From Nannochloropsis oceanica (lineage: Eukaryota; Sar; Eustigmatophyceae; Eustigmatales; Monodopsidaceae): 64,000 nucleotides of DNA. The position numbers and the translations under genes were made by a program. The notes under the pieces are model-generated. The model saw nothing but the letters and a program-made list of their open reading frames with translations, ran no database searches and had not been told where the DNA came from. The stretch spans positions 1 through 64,000 of the forward strand of contig CP038121.1 in assembly GCA_004519485.1 (NCBI GenBank), read 5' to 3'. Shown here one piece after another: positions 9,484 to 23,803 of this stretch; within the stretch, counting starts at the first letter, position 1, and every line of letters starts with the position of its first letter.

Positions 9484-12400
9484 ATTCAGGAGCAGCAGCA
9501 GCTTCGGGGAGGACGGCGGACATCGGGGTGGGGCTCGCAGTTAAGGGCAGCCTTACGACAGGCGGAGCGGGCAATGGTGGCGCTACGCGTGCAGCGATAT
9601 CTTGAGCAAGCACGCGATTTGGTCGAACAGCGCGCGCAACGAGGTGAGGTAGAACACGACAGGGAAAAGGCTGAAAAGGCTGCCGAGGGGGCATCGGGTT
9701 TGGTGGAGACATGCCTGCACATCCTCTTGGAGGAAACCGACAATGCTTTGGCGGCGCCAGGCCTTGTTGGGACAGTGCTGGGCTTGCTCCGGCAAATAGG
9801 GGACTCAGCTTATGCCTGCTTGCCTGATGCGTTGGAAGCTCGCTTCACGGAGGTGGTTGAGGCTCTATTGGGATGGACATTAGATCCTTCTTGGGTAGAG
9901 GATGCAGGAGGTCGGGAGGCGATCGAGGAGGCACTGCTGGCTTGGGGTGTGGGGAGTAGGCCTGGGCGTCAATCACTCTGGGGACGAAACCTTCCTTTGG
10001 CGAAGACTCTGCTTGGGGTCATGCTGGGGGATATGCAGGGCTTGGTGGTCAAGTGGGAGGGAGAGGCGGAGGCGAGAGGGGGGAGAAGCAAGGAGGAGCC
10101 ACCGCGGCTTCGGAGTCTGGCTGGTCTTTTTGCCGTCCTCCTCAGCTGTTTGCCTCCTGAGCTGGCTTTCGGGGAGAGGGGAGGGGACGAGTGGGAGCAA
10201 GAAGTAGACCCCTGCTCGTCTGTTTTGCCTTCGTTGGCGTCGCCTTTCGCGAGCTTGGTGATCGACTACCTCCGCTTTCTCTGCATCCTGCTCCCTTCCA
10301 AAACGTTGCGTTTGCCCTCCTCCCCCCCCCCCCCCCCCTTCCTCCTCCTCTTCGTCCTCTTCTTCCAGTGGCTATGACAATAAGACTGGTTTACTCGTTT
10401 TCTTGATGCGGTGCCTGCTCAAGGTGGCCGAAACACTTTCTCCCGTCGCCTTTGCCGCCTTCTCCACCCCCTTCTCCTCCCGTTTAACGGCCCCGTTTAT
10501 TCTTGAAGCTTATTGTCTGGGAGCTCATTTTTGCTTGGGCGGCCATGACGTTGAGGCCTCTGCTGACACCTGGCCCCGTGCGTGGATTGAACAAGGGCTC
10601 ACAGCACATCTGCACCTACTCACACGCCTCATTCCCCCTCCGTCTCCTTCCCTGCTGGCATTGGACAAGACCACGTTGCGGACCGTGCTAGGAATGAGGC
10701 CCTCGTCCCTGTCTCCTTCTTCCTACTCCACCTTTTTCATTCCCAGCTCTTGCTTGCACGTGTGGAAGCGATGTCTGGCGGCCGATGCCTCCTCTCCCGC
10801 CTCCTCTTTTCCTCCCTCATCCTCCTCCTCCGTCTCCTCCATGACGAATGTGCGTACGCTATGGGCCCGGAACTTCGCCGAGCTTGCCTTGCGGAGTGTA
10901 GACGAGGAGGAGGAGTCCAAGGAGAGAGGAGGAAATTGCCGGGAGGAGGAGGATGTCGACCCTTTTACATGGCTCGCGGAAGAAGTCGAAAAGGAAATGG
11001 AGGTAGGCAGGGAAGAGGGGGTGGTGATAGTTGATCTGTGGGCTCTGAGTGCTGCGATGGCGGTGGTGTTTGCTCCACGCAAAGACAAGGACGTGATAAA
11101 AAATGCAGAGAAGGAAGAAGAGGGTGGGAAGCGGGGACAATGGCTGGCCAGGGCCAGGGCACAATTACTGGCTAGGGAGGCGAGCTGTCGGGCATTGCGG
11201 TGCTTAAATTTCATGTCCCCGTCCTCATCCTCCTCATCTACATCCTTTTGCTCTGCCATGGTTCCCTTCTCCTCGGCCTTGCAAGGTGCTTTCATAGAGC
11301 TAGCAATGCGCCTGCTGCGGACATGTCCCCGCTCCCAAAAAGGAGACTTTCTGCCCCAGCTGCTGGAGATGGTCCTGCCTTTACCACTTGCCTTTGTCCG
11401 CGGTACCTCACCAGTATCCTCTCTCCCTTCTCCATCCTTGCCACCGGCGTTGTCGATGGTCGATGAGGTGTTAGGCCAGGTCTTGACCACTACATCGGCG
11501 TTCTGCTCCTATTCTTCTTCCTCCTCCTCCTCCTCCTTCTCCTCCTCCTCCTTCTCCTCCTCCTCCTCCTCCTCCTCCTCCTCCTCTGCACTGATCCTGT
11601 GCATTTCTCCCTCCACCTGGACCTGCTTGCTGCAAATTACAGTTAAATTCCTCTCTTCCTCTTCCTTCCCCCCCAGCTCTTCCTCCTCCTGCTTCCCTTC
11701 TTCCTGTCCCTCCTCTTCTTCTGTTTTAGAAGGCGGACAGCGGCAGCAGAGGGAGGAGGAAGTAAATGAGGAAATGGCTTCAGCCCTGGGTAACCATCGA
11801 GCCCTCGGCCTGGCCTTGCTGGGAAAGCTCCTTCGTCTCTCTCCTCTACCCTTCTACTCCTCCCAGTCCTCCGCCATCCCTCTTTCAATAAAGGAAGAGA
11901 GCAAGAGACTGGATGCTACTACAGGCTTATTAATAAAAGCGTACAATTTTGTTGTCCTTGCTCTTCGCGATCCCCTCCCCGGCCTCCGTCCCCAGGCACT
12001 CCAAACCCTCGCCCTCTTCCACCTCCTCGCCAGCAGCCTCCCTCCCTCGCTTCCTCCGTCCACATTCCAGGGCTTACCTCTGGGGGACGTAATGTTGCTA
12101 CAAACAGAGCCTTTAGCTCTCCTCTCTAGTCCATTTTACCGCAATCCTGAGCATGTCCGCCGCCTGTTTGATTACCTGGTGGGTACTGCAACTGCTACTG
12201 TTGCTGCTTCTGCTGGAGCTGCAGGTGTGGGACGAGCAAGGGTGGGAGGAGGAGAGCAACAGCAGCAGCGATTGCAAAGTAAAAGGATTGGTACAGATCC
12301 CACTCCTGTCTTTCTTAATCGTTGCAACATCGGTGGAGGGTGTGTTGGAGCATCTGTAGCCGCAGCTGAAGGAGGAAGAGAATCGAATGTGGCGGTGGAC

Positions 12401-15400
12401 GACGAGCCCTACTTTCAGTGGCTGCAGACTCTATGTCTTGAAGCTACGATGGGAGTGCTGCGAAATCACATGTCGACGACTGTTGCCGGTGGTGGTGCTG
12501 ATGGTGGTGCTGGTACTGGTGCAGTGGCTTTCCCCCCTCCTTCGGCCTCCCCCGCTGTGGCCTTGCTGCAGTCGTGCCTGGGCGAAATGCAGGAGCAGAT
12601 TGACATCCTTCCAGAGGAGGGTAAGCATTGCAATAACAACAGCAACAACGCCAGCAACAGGACACAAGTTTCTTCCCCACACCCCGTCCTTCTCGCCGCC
12701 CACCGTCTTCGAGAGCAAGCAGGCCGGTCACAGTCCGTGTCTGCCGTGTGGGCCGCCTGGGAACTAGCTCGATTGGTGGTTTCGTCTCGACTCAAGACTC
12801 ACGTAGGAGGGCCAGCTGCCACCTTTGCTGCCCTCGAACGTGCGCTCGTCAAGGCCAAGCTAGAGCTGTCAGGAGGAGGAAGAAGATGGGAAGGAAAAGC
12901 GGGAGGCACATTCAGGAGGGTTGGGTTGTTGATGACATTTTTGGGGGCTTTAGAGAGACATATAGGGAGTGCTGCGCACGGTTCGGGGGGGACGGACGTG
13001 GCTGGCTTGTACCTGGAGGCATGTCGGAAGGAGAGGGAGGAGAAGGAGAGGACAAGAGATGGAAAAGAATGGAAAGGAGACGAGAAGGGAGGAGAAGGAG
13101 CTGCAGCAGTGGACGACGACAAAGCAGAGGCTGAGGCAGAGGCGGAGGAGGGGGATCAACGAGATTACCTTCCATCGATTCGTGTTGTTTTGCCCCCTCC
13201 GTCTAAGAAAACTGAAGCGTTTTTTCGAGCGAATCATCGTGTCTGTCTTGACTGGCTTGCTCGTGTCCGGCCGCTGCTTACAGATGTGGCGCTGACCCTC
13301 GACGGTTATCAAGAAGAAGGTGCTCAGCACGGCTTAGAGCGTCTCACGGACCTCGCCTCAGCCGCAAAAGCAGAAGTAGCAGCCTCTTCCATTCCCTCTC
13401 TCAAGTTATTACAGGAAATAGAAGAGACAGCCGTGGGTGTAGCCCTGGCCATGGCCAAGCAGTCGGAGAAGGAGAGTGGAGTGGAGCGACTGCAAGGACT
13501 AGAAAGATGGCTTGCTGCATTCCAACAGCAGCCCACCTTCCCGCCCTCTTCGTGCTCTTCGTCCTCTCCCTCCTCTGATCCTCCTTTGCTCCTCCCTTCC
13601 GCCTCCCTCGCTTGGCTCCAAGGTCTTCAGCTGATGGTCCAGGGCCGCTATGAGGAGGCCTTGCATCGGTGGGTGGGGAGCGTCTTCTTCCACGAGGGGT
13701 TCAGCTCCCTCCTTCGCCTCACGTCTTCCACCCGCTCGTCCCTCCCTCCCTTTTCCTCCTCGATCCTCGATCCTGCCATTCAATCCCGCGCACGGGCGGC
13801 GGCTGTGCGACTGTTGCAGCTGGCGAGAACGACGGCGGTGTTACGTATGGTAATGGACAAAAGTGTGATGTGCTATTGTTTCCTGGGCGATTGGCGCGGG
13901 CTGGGATACTTCCTGAGGGCTGTACGGGCTCTGCACGCGGCTTTGTCGGCCTTGAAAGCGGAAAGGGAGGGAGAAGAGGTGGAAGAGGAGGAGGAGGAGA
14001 AGGGGAATGGGATGAGGAGTAAGGGGAGGAAGGTAAGGAAGGAAAAGAGGGACAAGGAGAAGAAGGGTAGTGGCGAGCAGCATCATGAAAAAAATGATGA
14101 TCATGATGGGGGTGAAGAAGAGGAAGGGGGGCAAAATGCATTTGGCGCTTTGCGCGAAATTCGAAAGAGAAAAGAGGACGAAGAGGTGCTGCATATTCCA
14201 GATTGGCTATTGGCGGGATTACTGCCTCGTGTGGATCCCACCCTCATACAGACATGGATGCGCATCGATGGCCGGGCTTGGTCTCTCACGGCTGCCGCGT
14301 CGCAGCATGAAGGAGGAGTAGAAGAAGCATCGGCAGGAGAAGGAGAAGCAGCAGAGGCAATTATCACACCCGTGCCGAAATCTACACGTCGGCCGGACTT
14401 GTCGTCCAAGGAGTGGCTGGACATGCTCTCCCTCCTACAGCAGCATGCCACTTCTTCCCCCCCCCCTTCCTCCTCCTCACCAATGACAGATGCAGTGGAG
14501 GAAGCTCTGGCGGGTGGGTTGGATGATACCTTAGAATTGCTTCTCGATCGAAGCCATCACACCCACGTGGATGCCCTCCGCGCCCTCGCCACCCAAACCC
14601 CCCTTCTTCTTGAAGGACTCACTGCACCAATGGCCCCCTTCTCCCTTCTTCCCTCCCCATCTTTCTCCCGTACTTTTTCACCTTCGGTGCTGGCATTGTC
14701 TGCTACCGCTCGACCCCCGGCGCCCGCGTGCTTGACGGGTATTGCCTGCTTGTCCACTCTCACGTCGGCCCTGCGAGTAGAGGGTGAGGGAGGGGGAGGA
14801 GGACGCCGTCGCCTTCCATCAGCATTTTATGAATTTCTGTCTCCTACCATATTCCCGAGGGATGGTGATGCAGGCGGTCTGCTCGATTGTCAGGCGTGGC
14901 AACAGCTGCATCGGACGGCGGTAGTAGTCCGGGCTGTGACACGCCTCCATCAAGAGCAGCATTTCTCTTCCTCATCATCCTCCTCCTCTTCTTCCTTTTT
15001 ATCTGCTACCTTCGACTGCTCCTTGCCATCCTCTGCCTCTAACTCTTGCCCTCTGAAGGAGAAAGGAGGCAAGAAGTTAGGAAGAAACCACTCTGCCTAT
15101 GAATTAGAGGGGCTCAAGACCGCTTGGCTTCGCAGCGCCCGACGCCAGGGAAACTTCCGGTTAGCCAAAGATCTCCTCCAGCAGCTTCGGCCTTATTCCC
15201 TCGCTTGGTTCACTCCTGGCTCGAAGGACTGGTGTTTGCGGTTACAATATGAGGAGGCGCAAGTGTTGGCCATGGAGGCCCGAGACTCCCGCCAGCTGGG
15301 TCCTGCCGTGGCCTCCTTGCTGAGGACCGCCTCGGTGCTGCTGTCGGAGGGAGGCGCAATGAGCAGCAGAAGCAGTTTCTTCAGCAGCAGCAGTAACAGT

Positions 15401-18024
15401 TTTGGTTTGGACAAGCGGATGCTGGCCAAGGAATGCGATAAGGAGGGTCCAATCAAGGCTTTGGGAGAGAAAGAAAAGATGGGCGGCGAACAAGGGAGGG
15501 AACAAGGGAGGGAACAAGGGCGACGACGGCATTGGGGCTATCGATGTTTGGTTCGCGCAGCACAATGGCTACAGCAGTACCACCACTTTCAGAAGCAGCA
15601 GCAGCAGCAGCATTACACTTCCTTGTTTTCGTCCTATTCCTCTTTTTCCTCATCTATCTCGTCCTCCTCATCTCTTTTGGCGGGTCAGGTTTCTGTGTCT
15701 TCCTCCTCTTCCTGGCTTGATAGTTTCCTCTCCCCCTCCCTCTCCGCCTTCCCCTCCCTCCCTTATTGTGAGCAGCAGCAACAACAGCAACAACAGCAGC
15801 CTTCATCTCTACTTGGTGACCATACATCTTCTTTGTTCGTCTCACTTTTTCTCACTCAGGCGATAAGAAACGCCGAGGATCTCGCAGGCCGATGTTTGGA
15901 GTTAGCGGCTACCGGGGTGCAACCACGGGGGAGACAGGGAGGTAAGGCATGGCGACTGTGGGGCGATTGGATGTATCAGCGTGTCATGGCGTTGAACAGT
16001 GACCTGCAAAAAGAGCAGTCGTCGGCATGGGAGATGAATAGGTACGCGACATCAGAGCTTGAGGGGTTGGCGGAGGAGCTGGCTAGGTGGGAAAGCGAGA
16101 GAGAACCCACAGCAGCCACACGAGAAGCCGTCTTGGCATTGCTGGTGCGGGCAGTTTTTGCAGAGGAAGATGGGGGGGAAGGTGGTAGAGAAGAGAGGAT
16201 TTTGACAGTGTCGGCGGTAGAAAGAGTGGGGTGTCGGGGCGGGGCAGGAAACAAGAAATTGATGGCGAGGGCGCAAGAAGTAGTCGCGGGGTTGCGACGG
16301 GAACGACGAGCAGCAAGAGAACAGGCACGGGAGGGGGCTACGGAGGCCTACTGCCGACATCTACAGCTTGGCGGAGGCGAGAGAGAGGGAGAAGCAGACA
16401 TGCGGGAATCGGCCGTGCTGGTCTTGTCGGCCTTGCGTGTTGTCAAGATGCTCGCAGACTTGCCATCTTCCCCGTCCATTTCATTCCGTTTCTCCTTGGC
16501 CGCTTCCCCTCTAGGCCCATGGCAAGCGATTGCTCCACAGCTCCTTGCCCGTCTGGCCGTCCTCCCCGAGGCTGCTTTCCAAGCCCTCTTCCCGCTTCTT
16601 CAACGCCTTGTCTTTTCTGCCTCTCAAGAAATGGCCTGGACCCTAGTAGCGGGCTGTGATGAACTCGACCAAGCAAAAGCATCGTCCTCGTCCTCAACCT
16701 CGTCATCCTCTTCCTACGCCACCTCCGTCGACCCTACTATTCCTCCTTCGACCTTTTCCCTCACTAAGACGATGGCCCTGGCGGCTGCACACGCTCGTTG
16801 GCATCGTCTCAAAAGCCTCCTAAGCACCACTCACCCTGCTCTCGTGCAAGACCTTCGGATTTTCTTCCAGGCCATGGACAGGCTGGGGTTTCTGTGGGAC
16901 GAGCGGTGGCTGGCATTGGTGAGCGAACGATGGCACGTGAAGGGGCTGCAGAGTCGCCTGCGAGGATTGAGTAGAGAGGGGCAGCGACTGGCGCAGAACC
17001 CCACCTTGTCGGAGGAGGAGAAGGAGAAGATTGCACGAGAGAGGTATGCGGCAGTGCTGTTGCCGCTGTTTCTGGAGGTGCAGGTGTTGGCGAGCGAAAC
17101 AGGGTGCGGAGTTGGAGAGGGTGGGTGGAAGGATGGGTTACAGCACGACCAACATTTGTCTTCATCTTCCTCCTCTTCCTTGATCTCTGCCTCCCAACAC
17201 AACCGCACCTTCGCCGAAGCCTGGCGGGAGCGGATCGAAAAGCAGGTCTCATCCTTACTGCGGGCCGCCCCTGATGCAGCTGCAGCTATGGACCCTGTCA
17301 CGCATGTGTGGCCCATTCTGGAGAAGTTTCAGAGGGACCTAATGAAAGCTGTGGCTGGAGAAGGAGGAAGAGGAGCAGGAAAGAAGGGAGGAAAGGGAGG
17401 TTCGAGGCAACATCAGCAGGAGCAACGACGGCGCCTGAAGGCGGAGGCAGTGGCTCCACAGCTGCTGTCGCTCCTGGCCCAGGGAAGTCTGCAGAATTTG
17501 GAAATGCCCGGTTTGTCCCATCTCACCTTCTTTCATCAGGGGGGGAGAGAGGAAGGGCCAGTGCGGATTGGGGGTGTGGGGGGAGGGGGAATTGTTACTG
17601 TGTTGAAGACAAAGACCCGACCAAAGAGGTTTTGTTTGTTGGGGTCAGATGGGAGGGAGTATGCCTATTTGCTAAAGGGGAAAGAGGACTTGCGGTTGGA
17701 TCAGCGCCTGATGCAGCTACTGACCGCTACCAATGGCATGATGGGTCCGTGTGCTCAGACGTCTCTCCTGCGGCAACAGCAAAAACAAGCAATGACGACG
17801 ACTGCCGCTTCTGCTGTTGCTATTTCTACATCTATTGCAACTAGTGGTCTTCGTGCGCGGCACTACGCTGTATTGCCGCTGTCGGGTTCGGCGGGGTTGG
17901 TCCAGTGGGTAGATGGCGTTACGCCCCTCTTTGGCCTCTACAAAGGATGGAGGACCCGTACTCTCAGAGGCGAGAAGTTGTTGCGCGAGTCGCAGGGGCA
18001 GATCAAGCAGGCCTTGCAACAACG

Positions 18025-18060
<36 letters not shown>

Positions 18061-21000
18061 CGTCCAATCCCAGCAGCAACAGGAGCCTTCAAAGGATGGC
18101 GGGATAGGGATAGATAAAGCATGTAAAGAAACCTTGTCCGAGCGGCGTGAACGGCGGCGACGGCGACAGGAGCAGGAAAGACAGCGGAAAAGTAGCATAA
18201 GGGGAACAAGAAGTGAGAATAGAACTGTCAGCAGTAACACTAGCAGCAGTACTAGAAAATCATTGTTGTGGGCACCTCCACCTAGTTTCGAAATACAAGA
18301 GAAGGAAGCGAGGCAGCGGCGGAAAGAAAAGGAGAAAGAGAAGGGCATGGATTGCTCTAGCACACTCATTTCCTCTACCAGTTACAGCAGTAGTAACATC
18401 AATAAGACAATAGAGAGGGGGCATGAGAGAGAGCAGGACGGTGACGGAAAGGAGGGTGAACAGCAACGACAGCAGCAACAGGATGAGAATGAGGACGAGG
18501 ATGCGGATGAGGAGCCGCCAGAAGACAAAGAAGAGGAGGATGAACGTGCTCCCGCCGCCATGTTTTACCAGGAGCTAGTCCCAGCACTGGCAGAGCGAGG
18601 GATGGATCTGAATGTCACCGCTGCCACCCGACGGGACAAATGGCCTCACGAGGTTTTGCGTTCAGTCTACGATCGCCTGGCGGCCAAGGCTCCTAGGAAT
18701 CTGCTGGAAGAGGAGCTGGTTGCAGGTTCTTTGGGTGCAGAGGACTTGCTGCGACGACGACAGGCGTTTGCGCGGTCTCTTGCCGTGATGTCGGTAGTGG
18801 GGGCTGTGCTGGGGCTTGGGGATCGGCATCTAAACAACATTTTATGGGATGGACGAAGTGCAGAGCTGTTACATATTGACTACACCGTGTGTTTCGATCG
18901 AGGGCGACGACTGCGAGTGCCAGAGGTGGTGCCTTTCCGGTTGACTCCGGCCTTGGTGGCTGCTCTGGGGCCGCTGGGGGTGCAGGATGGGGCGTTCCGA
19001 GGAGGCATGGAGGTGGCGTTGCGGGCACTGCGGAAGCATAAAGAGCTCGTGATATCCTTGCTGGAGGCCTTGGCGCACCATCCTCTTGTGGATTGGGAGG
19101 AGATGCTGGGCTCGAAGACTAGGGGAAGAGGAAGGGGAGGGCATCAGGATGGCGTGAAGCAGCAGCACCATAGCGTGGAGGCCCGAGTGACGCTGAAGCT
19201 ATTCGCTTTGAGGGTGGGGGAGACCAAGACACTTCTTCAGGACCGAGTTACACATCTGCACGAGGGGCTTGCTGCCCTTCAAGAGCTCTTCCGCCGCATT
19301 CGGGAGGCGAGAGAAGGCTGGTCTACCGGGGAGACATCGTCTTTGTCGTCCTTTCCTTCGTCCTACCCTTTATCATCCTCAGGCGCAGTCCCGTCCACTG
19401 CACTCCACCAAAGCGCGGTTCTCGGGAAAGAGCGTGCGCTGCTGGCGAACAAGCTGGGCTCGCTAGAGGTGGAAGCGCAAGCGTTGGCCCAAAGTGCGTC
19501 CTCCCTCGATGCATCCCGTATGGATCTGGATCGAGCTCTGCAGTCGGCGCTTGATAACTTAAAGGGCCGGTTGGAGAAGCACGTGTGGGCCGTGCAACAG
19601 GTGTTAGGAGGAGGGAGAGGAGGTCGAGGAGGAGGAGTTTTGTTGCAGGAGAATTTACGACAGCTGTTGAGGCACAAGGTGCGACGGGTAATGCTGCCTG
19701 CTACTGCTGATGGATATACATACCAAGAGCAAGATAATGACGATAAAAGCAGTAGCAGCAGGCCCTCTCTTACTCCCTCCAACATCTCCTCCTTAATGGT
19801 GGGCCCAGAACTGGATCCGCAGCACTGCTTTCTGAGCGAGGGGTCAGCCACTCTGCTCCCAGAGCCTCTTGGGGAGGAGGAAGCTGCGCATCATGCCCAG
19901 TTCGTGGGGACTTGTAAGGAAGAGGACGCACGGTTGGGTGCATATTTGCATCGGCTGGTGACGGCACTAGCTCCTGTTCTGGAGCTGCTGCATGCCTACT
20001 CTTCGCTGCTGCGGGAGGAGCTGGGCCTTGATCCCGAGGAGTACTTGCAGAAGAGTGTGGTGAGGAAGTGGATGAGTGTTCTGGAGGGGCAGCAAGGACG
20101 AATGCAGCTGCTAGATTCCTTGTGTTCAGCCTTGATGGCGGCAGCTGCTGCAGGCGGAGGTATGGATGGTGATAAAACTAGTTCCCTCTCCTTTTTGCCT
20201 TCATCCTTGGAGGGCTGGGCAGCAGTGGAGGAGGGGCCGGAGGAAGCGATGGAGAAGGTGTGGCCGAGTTGGCAGCGGTCGGGTGCAGATGCAAAGGGCA
20301 GTGGGGAGAGGCTTCGACAGGCGCAGACGCAGATGGAACGTGCGCAAACCCTTCAGACTGCTTTGCGGGGGGCGATAGAGCGTCGGCAGGTGCTGGTGAA
20401 GGAGGAAGGGCGGCAGGATGAGGTACAACGGGTTCGTCATGACCAACAACAACGGCAGCAATTGCAGCAGCAGCAGCAGGGTGGAGAAAAGGAGTTGGAA
20501 ATGGCCAAGGAGGCGCTCAAATCGGCGATGCGGACGCTCTGCAAGGCAAGTAACCTCACTCCTTTGCCGGAGGCCATTCGCACGCAAGCCCATCGGCAGC
20601 AGCAGCAACAGCAGGGGAACATGCACCGTTTCCTTCTGGATGTGATGGAGGGACCCCTCAACTCTGCCTGGCAGCAAATGAAGAACTTGGGAGGAGGAGA
20701 AGGATCCATGCAACCTCTTTGTAATTCGATTTGCCCGCACGAGCGTCGGGCTGCCGTCTTGCGAGAGGTACAAGGCGTCATTGCTCAGGTGGAGGTGGCA
20801 ACGAACGAGGTGCTTGTGCCGGTGTTGGGTCGCGTGGAGGAAGGACTGCAGGGTGGGGCACTCAGAGAGCGTATGGGGAGGCTACGGACTGAGACGTTGA
20901 TGACTCTACGGAAGATTTGGCACACGATGACCGAAAAGAATGAGATAGAGGCCTTGGTGGGCGCATTAACTTCTCGGGGTGGAGAGGAAAGAGGAAGAGG

Positions 21001-23803
21001 GACAGAAAGATCGTTTCTCTCAGCGTTTGCTGAGGTGGCAGCCGAAGCGCAGGCACTGCACAAGCAGTGGCAGCGAGGCAAGGAGCAAGTGCTGGCAGCG
21101 GTAGCGTTACGGGCGGAGCAGCACATTCGAAGCGAGCAGGCTAGGGAAGCTGATGCCCTTGCTTCCTCCTTGTCCTCCCTTTCCTTCTCCTCTCCAATCC
21201 ATTTTTCCGCCTCAACGGCCGAGGATTGGGCCACATGGCAAGCTCAGGTGCGGATGTTGGAGGAGAAGTGGAGCAAAATCATCGAGTCTCCTGGTGTGTC
21301 GTCGACTGCGAGCCGGCGGTTGGTCATGTTTGTGGAGAGTTGCTTCGATCGCGTAGAAGAGGCGCATGTCTTAGCTTCGGCACTGCGCCCATCCTCTTTT
21401 TCTTCGTCTACAGTTCAGCATGCGGTGGCAGAGGGCGTACAGGGTGTACCTGAGTCCTGGCCCTGGCTTGGTAAAGAGATCGATGTCGTCTATATACTGC
21501 TGGAACGTGTCAGGACAGCCGCGCAAGCAGCGGCGGCGTGGACGGACCTGGACGAACAAGAAATGAAAGGGCGACCGGAAGGAGAGAAAAAAGAAGAGGA
21601 AGAGACGCAGCAGCAGCAGCGACAGCAGCGACGGGAGGAGATCGTGGGAAATGCGCTGGCGGACAGTTTGGAGCAGCTGTTGGGCGTGGCGGTGGGTGTG
21701 CCCTTGCGGTTGCTTGCACGCAGTCTGGTGGACCGTGTGATACGCGTCATGGCGGTCTCGGCTCCAGACGTGCTGAATGGAGCTATCAGCACTAGTGGGA
21801 TGGCGTCCTGGGATCCAGAGACGAGTGTGGCAATCAATGCTACTGTGGATGTCGAGAAAAGTCCAGCGACCCGCTGGCAAGATTGGGTGAACGCATTTAA
21901 GGCTGCCGCTGCTGCAGCTCTGGCCACTGACAATAATAGCTACAGCAGCTATAGAGCGGGAACCCAAGCGTTGAGCCGAACCCTCACTCTCACGCAATCG
22001 CTGAATGATTTCCAAGCTTCTATGTTGGAGTCAGCCGAAGCAGTGGCCCAGGCTAAGGAGGTTGAGACATCGCTAAATCGATCGATTCGGCGGCTCGAGT
22101 GGGAATTCGATGGCGACTTCCACTTCTTCGCCTCCGCTACCAGCTCGGGTGGGAGTGCAGGCGGGCTATCCATTCCTCCTCACTTCTATGTGTCCTCCTC
22201 TACACCTGCACAAAGCCGTAGCTTCTTTCTTCAGTCTCTTTCGGGGGCGCTCGTCCACCTGTCGCAGGTTTTGTCGACTCAGCCCCAGCGGCATTTCCAG
22301 CTGCAGAACCACCCGCAGTTCCACCAGCAGCAGCACTACCGCAAGCAGCAGCAGCACCAACTGGAGCAGTTTGGCGCAGGGTACTTCCCTCATTATTCAA
22401 CTGCACCTGCTTCCACCGACGAAGGCTCTCAGCGTGTGCAGGCATGGCAAGAGAAGATGAAAGAGATTGTGTGTCGAGCAAGCGACACTGTTGCGACTAA
22501 AAGACGTTCTCTTTCCTCCTCCTCTACTGCTTTGTCGGCATGGGAGAGCAAGGCGCGAGCCTTCGCGTCGTTGCTGGAGAAGATCAACCAAGGAGCTCAA
22601 GCTGCTTTAGGAGCCGCAGAAGGACTTCTAGATTTTGAGGAGTCGCGACCGGATATGCGCTGGATCCTACCTCAGACAGACGCCCACGATATAGCACTGT
22701 GTCGGCTGGTCTCGCACCACCAGGCGGCCTTTGCAGTGGTATTGGGCAAGCGCAAGGCTCTGGCCGCGTGTTTGAAGAAAGTATCTGAGGCGAAGGGACA
22801 AATGGCGGCGCTGGAGAAGGAGGCCAACGTTCTGGGTCGGAAGATTATGGAAGTGGGACAGAAGCGTCGGGCCTGGATGCAGGCAGAGCACGCTCGCCAG
22901 GGGCGGATCAAGGAGGGACTGCGGTATCTGGCTGCTGAATTACGCGATCGACCGTCGACGTCATTTCAGTATGGTGCCTCGCCCTCGCCGCCTTCCAAAG
23001 GCTCATCCACAATGAGTAACATGGGTACACGCCTAATTGACATTGGAATGCTCAAGGCCGTCGTCAGAGCGACGTATTTCTTCTCTTCCTCTTCCGCCCC
23101 GCGTGTGGCCTTGTCGGCGCTCCGGCAGGTGCATGACGACGCTCAGTCTCTCTTGCAATCAGTTCATGCGTTGGAGACGGAAGCAGGTGCTGTTGCTGTC
23201 ATGCTAGAGTCTTCCTGTGGCGGTAGTACCAACGAGCGCTCCCAACAACAAGAGGGCTACGCGGAGGAGGAGCAGCGGCCTGAGGCATGGGCGGCAGCCT
23301 TGGAGTCTATGTTCGAGGGTTTGGAGGGAATGGGTGGTGAGGCGCACATTCAAGCCTTGGGGGAGAGGTTTCAAACTTGCGTAGAGGAGCTGCAGGACCT
23401 GGCCAAAGATGCAGACGACGCCGCTGCCCTTTTGGGGGCGTGTGGGATAGAAGGAGGTGAAGGGAGAGAGGATCAGGAGGAGGAAGAAGAGGAGGATGAG
23501 GAGGACCAGGTCGAGGAAGAAAATGACCAGCGCGGCGATGACAAGGGTAGAAGACAGGAAGATAATGTGATACTGCCCTCACCTCACTCCCTAGGTTGCA
23601 ATTTAGCGATCTTGCATCCATCAGTGGCCGCCGTGAAAGCTTTGCGAAAGGTGCAAGATAGACTTGAAGGGCGCGGTGAGAGCAGCAATGGAGGTGTTAC
23701 GAAAGCGCTCGGAGTAAATGAACAAGTAGATGCCTGGGTACGTGAAGCCACGGACCCAGACCGTTTGTGTGTGCTGTTTGAAGGGTGGATGCCGTTCTTG
23801 TAA
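9139..23803 (+). CDS. SMG1: SMG1-type PI3K-related protein kinase (4,866 aa, 2 exons)
   Basis: Kinase of nonsense-mediated mRNA decay; in known systems it phosphorylates UPF1. Model: exon 1 9139-10304, a 64-base intron (10305-10368, C-tract then cttccag), exon 2 10369-23803; the phases agree. SMG1 signatures: GSDGREYAYLLKGKEDLRLD near residue 2,805; RHYAVLPL and the SMG1-specific LVQWVDGVTPLFGLYKGW near 2,885-2,920; catalytic loop GLGDRHLNN (D3207-H3209); metal-binding HIDYTVCFD (D3226). The last ~27 residues form the FATC domain (DAWVREATDPDRLCVLFEGW then MPFL). A ~1,500-residue region between kinase and FATC is typical of SMG1. The protein is longer than human SMG1 (about 3,660 aa) because of many Ser, Gln and Glu runs. 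These include a ~200-residue poly-Gln/charged insert inside the kinase domain at about 17960-18560. The start at 9139 has a good context (atcaccATG). Confidence 0.95.
9421..9481 (+). repeat. CAG repeat encoding poly-Gln in the SMG1 N-terminus
   Basis: About 20 consecutive Gln codons, mostly CAG with a few CAA at the start. A similar run encodes Gln at about 18027-18062 within the kinase-domain insert, and TCC-type repeats encode Ser at about 11513-11586. The near-pure codon repeats suggest length variation between strains. Confidence 0.9.

Noticed and set aside
10403-23803. Treating the SMG1 N-terminal part (9139-10377) as a separate gene
   Set aside because: A 64-base intron with C-tract and cttccag joins the two parts in phase, and neither part alone has a proper gene end or start.
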